The notes beneath the pieces were generated by a model. That model had not been told where the DNA came from, made no database searches, and was given only the letters and a program-made list of their open reading frames with translations. 64,000 bases of DNA, from positions 1 to 64,000 of the forward strand of contig JAVHXQ010000003.1 of assembly GCA_031119555.1 (NCBI GenBank). Reading direction: 5' to 3'. Below, one piece after another: positions 7,967-16,104 of the stretch (within the stretch, counting starts at the first letter, position 1; every line of letters starts with the position of its first letter). The position numbers were made by a program, and so were the translations under genes. This stretch comes from Candidatus Dactylopiibacterium sp. (GTDB lineage: Bacteria > Pseudomonadota > Gammaproteobacteria > Burkholderiales > Rhodocyclaceae).

Positions 7967-8950
7967 TCAGCGATTCACGTCCACGATCACGCGGCCGCGC
8001 ACCTCGCCGCGCATCAGCGCTTCGGCGCAGGGGATCGCCTCGGCGAGTGCGATCTCCCGGCTCATCGTCTCGATCAGCGCGGGATCGAGTTCGCGCGCCA
8101 GGCGTTGCCACGCGGTGATGCGCTCGGCGCGCGGACACATCACCGAATCGATGCCGGCGAGCGTGACGCCGCGCAGGATGAAGGGCGCGACGGTGGCCGG
8201 AAACTCCATGCCCCCCGCGAGTCCGCAGGCCGCGACCACGCCACGGTAGCGCATGCTCGCGCAGACGTTGGCGAGGGTGTGGCCGCCCACCACGTCGACG
8301 GCGCCCGCCCAGCGTTCCTTGCCCAGCGGCTTGCCGGGCGCCGAGAACAGCGCGCGGTCCACCACGTCGACGGCGCCCAGCCCCTTCAGGTAGGGCGCTT
8401 CGGCCGGGCGGCCGCTGGCGGCGACCACGCGATAGCCCAGGCGGGCGAGCAGCGCCACCGCCACGCTGCCCACGCCGCCGGCCGCACCCGTGACCAGCAC
8501 TTCTCCGTCGGCGGGCTTCACGCCGTGGTGTTCCAGCGCCATCACGCAGAGCATGGCGGTATAGCCGGCGGTGCCGATCGCCATGGCCTGACGCGGCGTG
8601 AGGCCGGCCGGCAGCGGCACGAGCCAGTCGCCGTCGAGCCGGGCGCGCTGCGCGAGCCCGCCCCAGTGGCGTTCGCCCACGCCCCAGCCGTTGAGGATCA
8701 CCGCGTCGCCGGCACGCCAGTCGGGGTGGTCGCTGGCTTCGACGACCCCCACGAGGTCTACGCCGGGCACCATGGGGAAGCTGCGCACGACCGGCCCCTT
8801 GCCGGTGATCGCGAGGCCGTCCTTGTAGTTGAGCGTCGAATGGCTCACGCGCACGGTGACGTTGCCTTCGGGCAGGCGGGCGTCGTCGAGTTCCTGCAGG
8901 CGGGTGCGGTAGCCGGCGTCGTCCTTCTCGATGAGCAGGGCTTTGAACAT
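7967..8950 (-). CDS. acuI: AcuI/YhdH-type acrylyl-CoA reductase (MDR family)
   Basis: 327 aa medium-chain reductase of the YhdH/AcuI branch. Visible features are the N-terminal block [17 protein letters not shown] (NYKD is typical of the branch), the nucleotide-binding motif [12 protein letters not shown] (residues 153-164), no zinc ligands, and [19 protein letters not shown] near the C-terminus. The family reduces acrylyl-CoA to propionyl-CoA with NADPH and protects against toxic acryloyl-CoA. The TetR gene 35 nt upstream on the same strand resembles AcuR, matching known acuR-acuI linkage. Function is inferred from branch and context. Confidence 0.8.
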   Translation of the reverse strand: MFKALLIEKDDAGYRTRLQELDDARLPEGNVTVRVSHSTLNYKDGLAITGKGPVVRSFPMVPGVDLVGVVEASDHPDWRAGDAVILNGWGVGERHWGGLAQRARLDGDWLVPLPAGLTPRQAMAIGTAGYTAMLCVMALEHHGVKPADGEVLVTGAAGGVGSVAVALLARLGYRVVAASGRPAEAPYLKGLGAVDVVDRALFSAPGKPLGKERWAGAVDVVGGHTLANVCASMRYRGVVAACGLAGGMEFPATVAPFILRGVTLAGIDSVMCPRAERITAWQRLARELDPALIETMSREIALAEAIPCAEALMRGEVRGRVIVDVNR

Positions 8951-8985
8951 GAAGTATTCCTTTATGGCTGGATGAGAGAGGGCAT

Positions 8986-9633
8986 TCAGGCCGGCGCGCG
9001 TGCCGCCGCGCAGGCGAGGAAGTGGGTGGCGAAGTCTTGCAGCGGGACGGTGCTGCGCTCGAGACCGGCGCGCAGCACGGCCCCTTCCCAGCCCGTCCAG
9101 AAAAAGGCCGCGAGGCGCTCGCAGTCGGTGGCGGGCGGAATCTCGCCGGCCTCGCGCGCGGCGGCGAGGCAGCGCGCGAGGCGGGCCTGCCAGTCGCCGA
9201 AGGTGGCGATGAGGCGGGCGCGGAACGCTTCGGGCAGGGTGTTCATTTCCTGGCCGAGCTTGCCGATCAGGCAGCCCCGGCGGAAATCGAAGCGGCGCAT
9301 GCCCGCGCAGGCGTCATCCACGAAGGCCTGGAGGCGCGCCAGCGGGGCCAGCGCGGCGTTGTCGAAATGGCGGTCGAGGCGGGCCGCGAAGTAGGCGCCA
9401 TAGCGGTCGATGAGGGCGGCGCCGAAGGCTTCCTTGCTGGCGTAGTAGTGATAGAAGGAGCCCTTGGGGACGCGCGCGCTGCGCAGGATCTCGTCCAGCC
9501 CGGCGACCGAGAAGCCTTTCTCGGTAAGCACTTCCAGGCCCGCCCGGAGCAGGCGTTCGCGCGTGTCGGCGAGGCTGTCGGGCTGGCGTGGCGGGCGGCC
9601 ACGGCGACGGGGCGGAGAGGAGACGGCATCCAT
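8986..9633 (-). CDS. AcuR-like TetR-family repressor
   Basis: 215 aa. A basic tail ([12 protein letters not shown]) precedes the TetR HTH at residues about 23-70, ending in [17 protein letters not shown]. The ligand domain has [18 protein letters not shown], which resembles AcuR-type regulators that sense acrylate. It lies upstream of, and probably in an operon with, the AcuI-like gene. An imperfect palindrome at 9646-9656, just before the start codon, could be its own operator. Confidence 0.8.
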   Translation of the reverse strand: MDAVSSPPRRRGRPPRQPDSLADTRERLLRAGLEVLTEKGFSVAGLDEILRSARVPKGSFYHYYASKEAFGAALIDRYGAYFAARLDRHFDNAALAPLARLQAFVDDACAGMRRFDFRRGCLIGKLGQEMNTLPEAFRARLIATFGDWQARLARCLAAAREAGEIPPATDCERLAAFFWTGWEGAVLRAGLERSTVPLQDFATHFLACAAARAPA

Positions 9634-9645
9634 GTGGCGATATTG

Positions 9646-9656
9646 GACCGATCGTC
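9646..9656. promoter_or_regulatory. Possible TetR operator before acuR-like gene
   Basis: GAC-CGATC-GTC, a short inverted repeat 13 nt upstream of the TetR start codon, in the place expected for autorepression. Arms of 3 bp are weak evidence on their own. Confidence 0.25.
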
Positions 9657-9794
9657 TCTTAAATTCAAGCGAAAGCCATCGGGGCGCCAGCGGTAGGCGC
9701 GTCGTGCCGCCGGGGTGCGCGGGCGCCGGCCGGCACGCTGCGCGCGGCGGGTATCGCGGCGATAATGCCGGTTCGAAACCCGGAGACTGCCCGC

Positions 9795-10325
9795 ATGCTC
9801 ATCCGCGATGCCAACGCGACCGATGTCGCCGCCATCCTCGCCATCTACAACGACGCCGTGCTGCACACCACGGCGATCTGGAACGAGACGCCCGTGGATG
9901 CGGCCAACCGTGCCGCGTGGCTCGCCGCGCGCAAGGCGGCGGGCATGCCCGTGCTGGTCTCGGAGGACTCGCACGGGGTGGTCACGGGCTACGCGTCATT
10001 CGGCGACTGGCGCCCGTTCGAGGGCTATCGCCACAGCGTGGAACATTCGGTGTACGTGCGCCACGACTGCCGCGAGCGCGGCATCGGCCGCGCGCTCATG
10101 GAGGCCCTGATCGTGCGGGCGCGCACGCTGGGCAAGCACGTGATGGTGGCCGGCATCGATGCCGCCAACGTGTCTTCCATCGCGCTGCACGCGAAGCTGG
10201 GCTTCCGCGAGGTGGGGCGTCTGCCCGAGGTGGGCACCAAGTTCGGTCGCTGGCTGGATCTGGTGTTCCTGCAGCTCACGCTGGACGCCCGCCGCGATCC
10301 GGACGCGCCGCCGCGCCAGGGCTGA
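9795..10325 (+). CDS. GNAT acetyltransferase, phosphinothricin/MnaT-like
   Basis: 176 aa from ATG 9795; an in-frame ATG 30 nt earlier adds unconserved residues. The fold begins MLIRDANATDVAAILAIYN, and W(N)ETPVDAANR and GYASFGDWRPFEGYRHSVEHSVYV are typical of PAT/YncA-type N-acetyltransferases. The acetyl-CoA loop is RERGIGRALM, followed by GIDAANVSSIALHAKLGF. These enzymes acetylate small amines such as phosphinothricin or methionine sulfoximine; the true substrate cannot be told. Confidence 0.82.
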   Translation: MLIRDANATDVAAILAIYNDAVLHTTAIWNETPVDAANRAAWLAARKAAGMPVLVSEDSHGVVTGYASFGDWRPFEGYRHSVEHSVYVRHDCRERGIGRALMEALIVRARTLGKHVMVAGIDAANVSSIALHAKLGFREVGRLPEVGTKFGRWLDLVFLQLTLDARRDPDAPPRQG

Positions 10326-10354
10326 GCCCCGGCCCGGCTCGCGGCATCCCGTCT

Positions 10355-10969
10355 TCAGGCGGCCGCCGCGAGCTTCGCTTCGGCGCTGGCGAGGTCGGCA
10401 TAACCGTAGAGCCGCGCGGTGTGGTCCATCGCGATCGTCGTGAGGTTGTCGCCCCGCGCGCGGAGGTCGGCGATCATCTGCCGGTAGGCGCCCAGCGTGG
10501 CTTCGGAATAGGTGCCGAGTTCGCCGCGCAGGTAGGTCTCGAAAGAGGTGCCCCAGGGCGTGTCCTCCTCGGTGCGGATCAGGCGCGCCTGGCTGGACAT
10601 GTGCGGCCATTCGCGCGCGAAGGCTTCGCGCCAGGCGAGCTGCTGCGCGATGATTTCCTCGATGGTGGCGAGCTGCCCCGGGTTCAGCGCGGGCAGGGTG
10701 TGCGCGAAGGTCGCGTACTGTGCCGGCGCGGTGGAGGCCATCATGCGCGCGTACTTCTCCTGGATCAGGTTGCGCCCGGCCAGCGTGGCCCGCAGGAGGT
10801 CGTTGTAGTACGCGTCGCGCGTGGCCGCGTCCCAGCTCAGGAACTGGCTCTTGCGCATGATCTCGAAGGTGCCGAAGTCGTCCTGGCAGTCGGCGCGACC
10901 GCCCTCGTTGCGGACCTTGTCGAAGGCGCGCCATTCGAGCGCGATGATTTCGTCGATGAGAGTGCTCAT
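10355..10969 (-). CDS. DUF4125 family protein
   Basis: 204 aa, soluble, predicted mainly helical. It starts MSTLIDEIIALEWRAFDKV and contains QDDFGTFEIMRKSQF and YLRGELGTYSEATLGAY, blocks I associate with DUF4125. No catalytic motif is recognised and no function is established. It is the last gene of a three-gene operon, 6 nt after the DUF4037 stop; such neighbours suggest it acts with the nucleotidyltransferase-like protein and the TPR scaffold. Confidence 0.75.
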   Translation of the reverse strand: MSTLIDEIIALEWRAFDKVRNEGGRADCQDDFGTFEIMRKSQFLSWDAATRDAYYNDLLRATLAGRNLIQEKYARMMASTAPAQYATFAHTLPALNPGQLATIEEIIAQQLAWREAFAREWPHMSSQARLIRTEEDTPWGTSFETYLRGELGTYSEATLGAYRQMIADLRARGDNLTTIAMDHTARLYGYADLASAEAKLAAAA

Positions 10970-10975
10970 GGTCGT

Positions 10976-11860
10976 TCAGGCGGTGTGGCCGAGAATGGCG
11001 TCTACGTGGGTTTCGAGAAAGCCGTCGCCGGGGCGCGTGAGGCCATGGGCGATGAGGGCGGCGAGCGCTTCGGCGCAGATCGTTTCGACGAGCGCAGGGG
11101 CGGCCCCGGGCGGCGTGCGCGCGAGCTGGGCGAGGCGCGCGTGCAGGGCGGGCTGGCTGGCGAGCCCCGCCGTACTGCGATGCAGCCATTTGTCGTGCGG
11201 CGCGTAACGGCGCTCGAGCGCATGGGCGAGCAGGCAGCTGTGGCGCAGGAAGTCCGCCTGGGCCAGCAGCGCGGCGGCGTCCTCGCCCCGCGCCAGTGCG
11301 CGCGGCAGGTTGTACTGCCCGCTTTGTGCCATCTTCGCGGCGGCCTGGGCGAGCTTGCGCCGGCGCACGCCCTCCGGGTAATACGCGGCGAGCTGCGCGC
11401 GGATCGCACTGAATGCCCCCGCCGGGTCTTCGAAGACCTCGCCATTCACGGCGGCGGCGAGCAGGGGTTCGGGAATCTGCAACCAGTCGGCATCGCTGAT
11501 CGGCAGTTGCGGCGCGCCGAGAAAGCGGCTGTAGAAGCCCGACAGCGAGAACACGCCGACGCGCTGACCCGCGCGCGGGCTCGCGATGCGCGGGCCGAAG
11601 CCTTCGAAGCGGGCGGGCAGCGCATCGTAGGCCGCCTGCAGGGCCGGGCCGATCGCGGCGAAATCGGCGTCGCCCAGCCACACGCAGAAGCCCGGGCCGA
11701 AGTCGTGGTCGCGCGAGAGTGCGTCGTCGAAGCCGAAGCACTCCGAGCCGTGGCCCACCAGCCCGGCCGCCGCGCGGGGCCGCCAGGCCTCGAAGCCGGC
11801 GAAGAGCGTGTCGCGCCAGGCGTGGTAACAGCGCCGCGCGAGCGCGAGCCCGGTGCTCAC
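10976..11860 (-). CDS. DUF4037 nucleotidyltransferase-like protein
   Basis: 294 aa. The N-terminal part has the hallmark of polymerase-beta-like nucleotidyltransferases: a GS motif GHGSE (residues 36-40) and, 11 residues later, an acidic pair D51-H-D53 in SRDHDFG. The rest is helical and carries RRRKLAQAAAKMAQSGQYNLPRAL and LLAHALERRYAPHDKWLHR, typical of DUF4037. Keeping GS and DxD suggests a catalytically competent NTase, perhaps modifying a protein, RNA or small molecule. The start overlaps the TPR gene stop by 4 nt (ATGA-type), indicating coupled translation. Confidence 0.78.
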   Translation of the reverse strand: MSTGLALARRCYHAWRDTLFAGFEAWRPRAAAGLVGHGSECFGFDDALSRDHDFGPGFCVWLGDADFAAIGPALQAAYDALPARFEGFGPRIASPRAGQRVGVFSLSGFYSRFLGAPQLPISDADWLQIPEPLLAAAVNGEVFEDPAGAFSAIRAQLAAYYPEGVRRRKLAQAAAKMAQSGQYNLPRALARGEDAAALLAQADFLRHSCLLAHALERRYAPHDKWLHRSTAGLASQPALHARLAQLARTPPGAAPALVETICAEALAALIAHGLTRPGDGFLETHVDAILGHTA

Positions 11861-12708
11861 CGCAGGGTGGCCTGGATGGCCTGCGCCTCGGCCTGGAGTT
11901 CCGCCGCGCGCGCGGGTTCGAGGGCTTCATAGACCGTGGCCAGGCTTTCGAGCGTGACCGCGTAGTACTGGTTCTTGCCGTAGTGCGTGTGGATCTCGCC
12001 CAGCGCGCGTTCGTAGAAGCGCACGGCATCCTGCAGGCGTCCCTCGCGATAGGCGACCTCGCCCAGGCCGGCGAGGGCGGCGCCGTAGTGCGAGTTGCGC
12101 ACGGGCTGGCCTTCGAACAGCCGCACGGCCTGCGCGAGGTCTTCGCGCGCCTCGGCGAGCTGATCCAGCCGCAGGCGCGAGAGCGCGCGGTTGGTGCAGG
12201 TCACGGCCTGGTCGACCTCGCTGCCCGGCCGGCTTGCCACCAGCGGCAGAGCCTGATCCAGGCACGCGATGGCCTTGGCGTGCTCGCCCGCTTCCTGGAA
12301 GGCGAGGCTGAGGTTGTTGTAGAGGCTGGCAATCAGGTGGGCGTCCTGCACGTTGCGCGCCACGAAGAGGCGGCCGACTTCCTCGAACAGGCCGATCGCC
12401 CTGGCCGTCTGGCCATCGGCGCGGTAGGCCGTGGCCACGTTGAGCAGTGTGGTGGCGTAGGGCACCGAGTCCTTGTAACCCATGGCTTCCATGAGCCCCA
12501 GGGCTTCGTCTCCGGTTGCGAGCGCTTCCTTGAAGCGGCTCATGCCACGGTAGAAGCCCATGAGTTCGTTGAGCAGCGTGAGCACCGCGCTGCGGTCGGC
12601 GGCGGCGCGCGCGACGGCGAGATGGCCGAGCAGGAAGGGCTCGACCTGCGCGATCTGCTGGTTGCGGAAAAGACTGTCCAGTTCCTGCAGGATGTTCTGC
12701 ACGTTCAT
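11857..12708 (-). CDS. Tetratricopeptide-repeat protein, head of DUF4037/DUF4125 operon
   Basis: 283 aa built of about six TPR-like helix pairs, such as TTLLNVATAYRADGQTARAI, ASLYNNLSLAFQEAGEHAKA and AALAGLGEVAYREGRLQDAV. No signal peptide is seen, so it is probably cytosolic. TPRs mediate protein-protein contacts, so a scaffold or substrate-recruiting role for the two downstream proteins is likely. It is the first gene of the operon, with 177 nt separating it from the divergent ParD-like gene. Confidence 0.8.
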   Translation of the reverse strand: MNVQNILQELDSLFRNQQIAQVEPFLLGHLAVARAAADRSAVLTLLNELMGFYRGMSRFKEALATGDEALGLMEAMGYKDSVPYATTLLNVATAYRADGQTARAIGLFEEVGRLFVARNVQDAHLIASLYNNLSLAFQEAGEHAKAIACLDQALPLVASRPGSEVDQAVTCTNRALSRLRLDQLAEAREDLAQAVRLFEGQPVRNSHYGAALAGLGEVAYREGRLQDAVRFYERALGEIHTHYGKNQYYAVTLESLATVYEALEPARAAELQAEAQAIQATLR

Positions 12709-12849
12709 CGTGGCTCCTGTGTGGGCGCGGGGAAGCGACCATTAGACGGCGAAATGCGCGGCGCAGCCCTGATGCGGGTCAGTTGCGCGCGCGAAGGCCC
12801 CGGCATGGTAGCCCGGCGAACGGGTTGCCGCAGCCGCGTCCGTATGGCA

Positions 12850-12871
12850 ATATACGTTTCATATACATTTC
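12850..12871. promoter_or_regulatory. Tandem 11-bp direct repeats ATATACRTTTC, putative ParD-like operator
   Basis: Two adjacent copies, ATATACGTTTC and ATATACATTTC, differ at one base and are spaced exactly one helical turn apart. They cover the probable -10 region 15 nt before the ParD-like start. Ribbon-helix-helix antitoxins commonly bind such short tandem sites for autoregulation. The tract is also much more AT-rich than its surroundings. Confidence 0.55.
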
Positions 12872-12885
12872 GTTTGGTGACAGTT

Positions 12886-13113
12886 ATGGGAATCGTCAAG
12901 ATCTCCGACGCCATGCATGGCAACCTGCGGCTGGCGAGCGCGGCGCTGAGCCGCTCCATCAATGCCCAGGCCGAGCACTGGCTGCGCGTGGGCATGCTCG
13001 CGGAACTCAACCCGGCGCTGAGCTACCCCGAAATCTGCCAGCTCCTGCTGACGGCCGAGGGAGGCGAGCTGTCGGCGCGCGCGCCGGAATTGCCGGAATC
13101 CGAGGCCGCATGA
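12886..13113 (+). CDS. ParD-like antitoxin-family protein
   Basis: 75 aa from ATG 12886, with GGTGA 5 nt upstream. The sequence MGIVKISDAMHGNLRLASAA then LSRSINAQAEHWLRVGMLAE fits the ParD-like family: an N-terminal beta strand followed by two helices as in ribbon-helix-helix regulators. There is no ParE-type toxin next to it; instead the methionine aminopeptidase gene follows with a 4-nt overlap. It may be a dedicated transcriptional regulator of this operon. AT-rich direct repeats sit right upstream. Confidence 0.75.
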   Translation: MGIVKISDAMHGNLRLASAALSRSINAQAEHWLRVGMLAELNPALSYPEICQLLLTAEGGELSARAPELPESEAA

Positions 13114-13910
13114 TGCTCCGACGCCAGATTCCGCTCCATGCCGAAGCCGGCATCGCCGCCTCGCGTGAGGCCGGCCGGCTCGCGGCGCGCGTGCTCGAGA
13201 TGATCGGCCCGCACGTGCAGCCCGGCGTGACGACCGACGAACTCGACCGCCTGTGCCACGATTTCATCGTGCACGAACTGCATGCCGTGCCCGCCAACAT
13301 CGGTTATCACGGCTACCCCAAGACCATCTGCGCCTCGGTCAATCACGTGGTGTGTCACGGCATTCCGTCGGGCAAGCGCCTGCATGCCGGCGACATCGTC
13401 AATATCGACGTGGCGCTCATCAAGGACGGCTGGTTCGGCGATACCAGCCGCATGTTCTTCGCGGGCGAGCCGTCCATCCTCGCGCGCCGCCTCGTGCGCA
13501 CGACGCACGAAGCGATGATGGCCGGCATCGCGCGGGTGCGCCCGGGCGCCACGCTCGGCGACGTGGGGCATGCGATCCAGACCGTGGCGCATCGCGAAGG
13601 GTTCTCGGTGGTGCGCGAATACTGTGGCCACGGCATCGGCCGCGTGTATCACGACGAGCCGCAGGTCCTCCACTATGGCCGCGCCGGCGAGGGGCTGCGC
13701 CTGGAGGCCGGCATGATCTTCACGATCGAACCGATGATCAACGCGGGCAAGGCCGGCACGCGCGTGCTGCCCGATGGCTGGACGGTGATCACGCAGGACC
13801 GCGCGCTCTCGGCGCAGTGGGAGCACATGGTGGCGGTGCGCGAGGATGGCTGCGAGATCCTCACGCCGTGGCCCGACGGTGAGGGCGAGTACGCCGCCCG
13901 GGCGGCCTGA
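13110..13910 (+). CDS. map: Type I methionine aminopeptidase
   Basis: 266 aa cytosolic metalloprotease removing N-terminal Met. The five metal ligands are visible: D100, D111, H174, E207 and E238, in NIDVALIKDGWFGD, CGHGIG, FTIEPM and QWEHM. The N-terminus RRQIPLHAEAGIAASREAGRLAARVL fits type I enzymes. ATG 13110 overlaps the ParD-like stop by 4 nt. The essential map gene usually sits near rpsB in this group, so this may be a second, specialised copy; that needs the rest of the genome. Confidence 0.9.
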   Translation: MMLRRQIPLHAEAGIAASREAGRLAARVLEMIGPHVQPGVTTDELDRLCHDFIVHELHAVPANIGYHGYPKTICASVNHVVCHGIPSGKRLHAGDIVNIDVALIKDGWFGDTSRMFFAGEPSILARRLVRTTHEAMMAGIARVRPGATLGDVGHAIQTVAHREGFSVVREYCGHGIGRVYHDEPQVLHYGRAGEGLRLEAGMIFTIEPMINAGKAGTRVLPDGWTVITQDRALSAQWEHMVAVREDGCEILTPWPDGEGEYAARAA

Positions 13911-13911
13911 G

Positions 13912-14406
13912 ATGCCCGATCGCGGCCGCCCCGGGCTGGCGCAGATGGTGCGCCATCTGCGTCGCTCGAACGAGATCGCGCGCCACGCCATGACGCGGGG
14001 CCACCATCCCTTCGGTGCGCTGCTCGTCGGCCCCGATCACGAGACGGTGCTGCTCGAACAATCCAACATCGACACCGTGAATCACGCCGAATCCACGCTG
14101 GCGCGCCTCGCGGCCACCCGCTTCACGCCGGCCTTCCTCTGGCAATGCACGCTCTACACCGCCGTGGAGCCCTGCTGCATGTGCGCCGGCACGGCCTACT
14201 GGGCCAACATCGGGCGCGTCGTGTATGCCATGAGCGAGGCGCAGCTGCTCGCCCAGACCGGCGCCCACCCCGAGAATCCGACCCTTTCCGTGCCCGCGCA
14301 GTACGTCTTCGCGCACGGCCAGAAGGCCGTCGAACTGATCGGCCCGGTGCAGGAAGTGGTGGACGAGACCGTGGCCCTGCAGCGCGAATTCTGGGCGCGG
14401 CGCTGA
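13912..14406 (+). CDS. Zinc-dependent nucleoside deaminase (CDA/dCMP fold)
   Basis: 164 aa from ATG 13912, one base after the map stop. The zinc site is complete: H58-A-E60 (NHAEST) and P87-C88-C89-M-C91. TLYTAVEPCCMCAGTAYWANI and a late QREFWARR place it with guanine/adenine-type deaminases of the TadA/GuaD class. The substrate cannot be assigned by eye. It is very probably cotranscribed with the ParD-like gene and map, since there is no room for a promoter. Confidence 0.85.
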   Translation: MPDRGRPGLAQMVRHLRRSNEIARHAMTRGHHPFGALLVGPDHETVLLEQSNIDTVNHAESTLARLAATRFTPAFLWQCTLYTAVEPCCMCAGTAYWANIGRVVYAMSEAQLLAQTGAHPENPTLSVPAQYVFAHGQKAVELIGPVQEVVDETVALQREFWARR

Positions 14407-14472
14407 GGCGGGCGGGCCGGGGCGGGAAAGCGTATCCGGCCGCGCCAAGCCCGCTCGCGCGGGCTCCGGAGA

Positions 14473-15777
14473 TCAGGCTTTCTGCAGCGCGGCGGCGGTG
14501 TCGCCGCCGGCGCCGAGGGGCGCCCGCCCGGTGTCGTCGCGCAGGATGAACCACACGGCGGCGGCCGCGCAGAGGTCGAAGATCGCCAGCACCACGAAGA
14601 GCGGCGAGAAGCCGATCCGGTCCGCCAGACCGCCCACCACCAGCGCGAACAGCGTGCTGGCGGTCCAGGCCGCCATGCCGGTGAGCCCGTTGGCGGTGGC
14701 GACCTCGTTCTTGCCGAAGACGTCCGATGACAGCGTGATGAGCGCGCCCGACAGCGCCTGGTGGGCGAAGCCGCCGATGCACAGCATGGCGATCGCGATG
14801 TAGGGGCTGGTGAAGAGCCCGATCATGCCGGGGCCGACCATCAGCACGCCGCCCAGCACCACCACCATCTTGCGCGACACGATGAGCTTCACGCCGAAGT
14901 GCTTCTGGAAGAAGGCCGGCATGTAGCCTCCGAGGACGCAGCCGAGGTCGGCGAAGACCATGGGCATCCACGCGAACATCGCGATTTCCTTCAGGTTGAA
15001 GCCATACACGCGCGCCATGAACAGCGGGATCCAGGCGTTGAACGTGCCCCAGGCCGGTTCGGCCAGGAAGCGCGGCAGCGCGATGCCCCAGAACTGCCGG
15101 TTGCGCAGGATCTCGCCCACCGAGGCCCGGCGGGTGTTCCCGTCCTTGAGGCGCGCTTCCTGACCGTCGAGGATGTAGTCGCGCTCTTCGGCGCTGAGGC
15201 TTGGGTGGTCGGCCGGCTTGCGGTATTTCCAGATCCACAGCAGCGCCCAGACGAGGCTCAGCGCGCCGACCACGATGAAGGCCGCGTTCCAGCTGTGCGC
15301 CATGATCGCCCATACCACCAGGGGCGGCGCCAGCATGCCGCCGATGGAGGAGCCGACGTTGAACCAGCCCACGGCTTGCGGCCGTTCCTTCGCGGGGAAC
15401 CACTCCGAGGTGGCCTTGAGGCCGCCCGGGATCATCGCCGCTTCGGTGGCCCCGACCGCGCCGCGCGCCAGCGCGAGCCCCTGCCAGCTGCCGGCCAGCG
15501 CGGTGGCGGCGCAGAAGACGGCCCACAGCACGGCGAAGACCGCGTAGCCGGCCTTGGTGCCGAGCAGGTCGAGCACGTAGCCCGCGACCGGCTGCATGAG
15601 GGTGTAGCACGCGGAGTAGGCGGCCACGATGTAGCCGTACTCCTGCGTCGTGATGTGCAGCGTCCGCTCGAGTTCGGGCATGGCCACGGCGATGGAGTTG
15701 CGCGTGAGGTAGCCGAGGATGGTGCCGAGCGTGACGAGCCCGATCATGTACCAGCGCAGGCCTTTGACTTTTTTCAT
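14473..15777 (-). CDS. MFS transporter, anion:cation symporter (hexuronate-type) family
   Basis: 434 aa from ATG 15777 with twelve membrane segments. The start MKKVKGLRWYMIGLVTLGTI, TRNSIAVAMPEL in segment 1-2, and GLKATSEWFPAKERPQAVGW between segments 4 and 5 are typical of the ExuT/ACS branch that takes up hexuronates or related organic anions by H+ symport. No catabolic genes are adjacent, so the substrate is open. A longer in-frame start at 16047 adds 90 unconserved residues and was not used. Confidence 0.85.
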   Translation of the reverse strand: MKKVKGLRWYMIGLVTLGTILGYLTRNSIAVAMPELERTLHITTQEYGYIVAAYSACYTLMQPVAGYVLDLLGTKAGYAVFAVLWAVFCAATALAGSWQGLALARGAVGATEAAMIPGGLKATSEWFPAKERPQAVGWFNVGSSIGGMLAPPLVVWAIMAHSWNAAFIVVGALSLVWALLWIWKYRKPADHPSLSAEERDYILDGQEARLKDGNTRRASVGEILRNRQFWGIALPRFLAEPAWGTFNAWIPLFMARVYGFNLKEIAMFAWMPMVFADLGCVLGGYMPAFFQKHFGVKLIVSRKMVVVLGGVLMVGPGMIGLFTSPYIAIAMLCIGGFAHQALSGALITLSSDVFGKNEVATANGLTGMAAWTASTLFALVVGGLADRIGFSPLFVVLAIFDLCAAAAVWFILRDDTGRAPLGAGGDTAAALQKA

Positions 15778-16104
15778 TGCAGTGGACCTCCCAAACACGA
15801 AGCGATGCAGAAGTGGATGGGCCAAAAGTAGTCCTGCTGCCTGCATAAAAAAAGCTAAGCGGCGGGGGCGGAATGTTGCGCACTGTGTCGCGCCCGGCAT
15901 GCCGCCGGAAACCGCCGGAGCGCAAGGGATTGCAAGGGTATAAGGCCGCCTGATCATGACGATGGGATCGTCACGGATTGTGTCGGACGCCGGCATATGG
16001 CGAACGGATGGCGCGGCCGCGCCAAGAAAGGGGGGAGGTCCGCGCATGAAGATGCCATGCCGCGCGCGCGGTGGCGGGGGCGCGGTCGCATGACCGCGGC
16101 AGGC
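15778..16104. other. 327-nt intergenic region upstream of MFS gene
   Basis: No gene is supported here. A perfect inverted repeat TGACGAT-GGG-ATCGTCA lies at 15957-15973, 180 nt upstream of the MFS start, as a possible operator. A 7-bp hairpin CGCGGTC-GCAT-GACCGCG at 16081-16098 lies just past the GNAT stop and may end that transcript. An A-rich run at about 15846-15852 is seen in the MFS leader. Confidence 0.5.

Noticed and set aside
9464-11932. 822-aa open frame on the plus strand
   Set aside because: It is antisense to the TetR, DUF4125 and DUF4037 genes and crosses the GNAT gene out of frame; its composition is Arg/Gly/Ala-rich without any domain. Typical shadow in GC-rich DNA.
12886-13910. 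Classical ParDE toxin-antitoxin module
   Set aside because: The downstream protein has all five metal ligands of methionine aminopeptidase and no ParE/RelE features.
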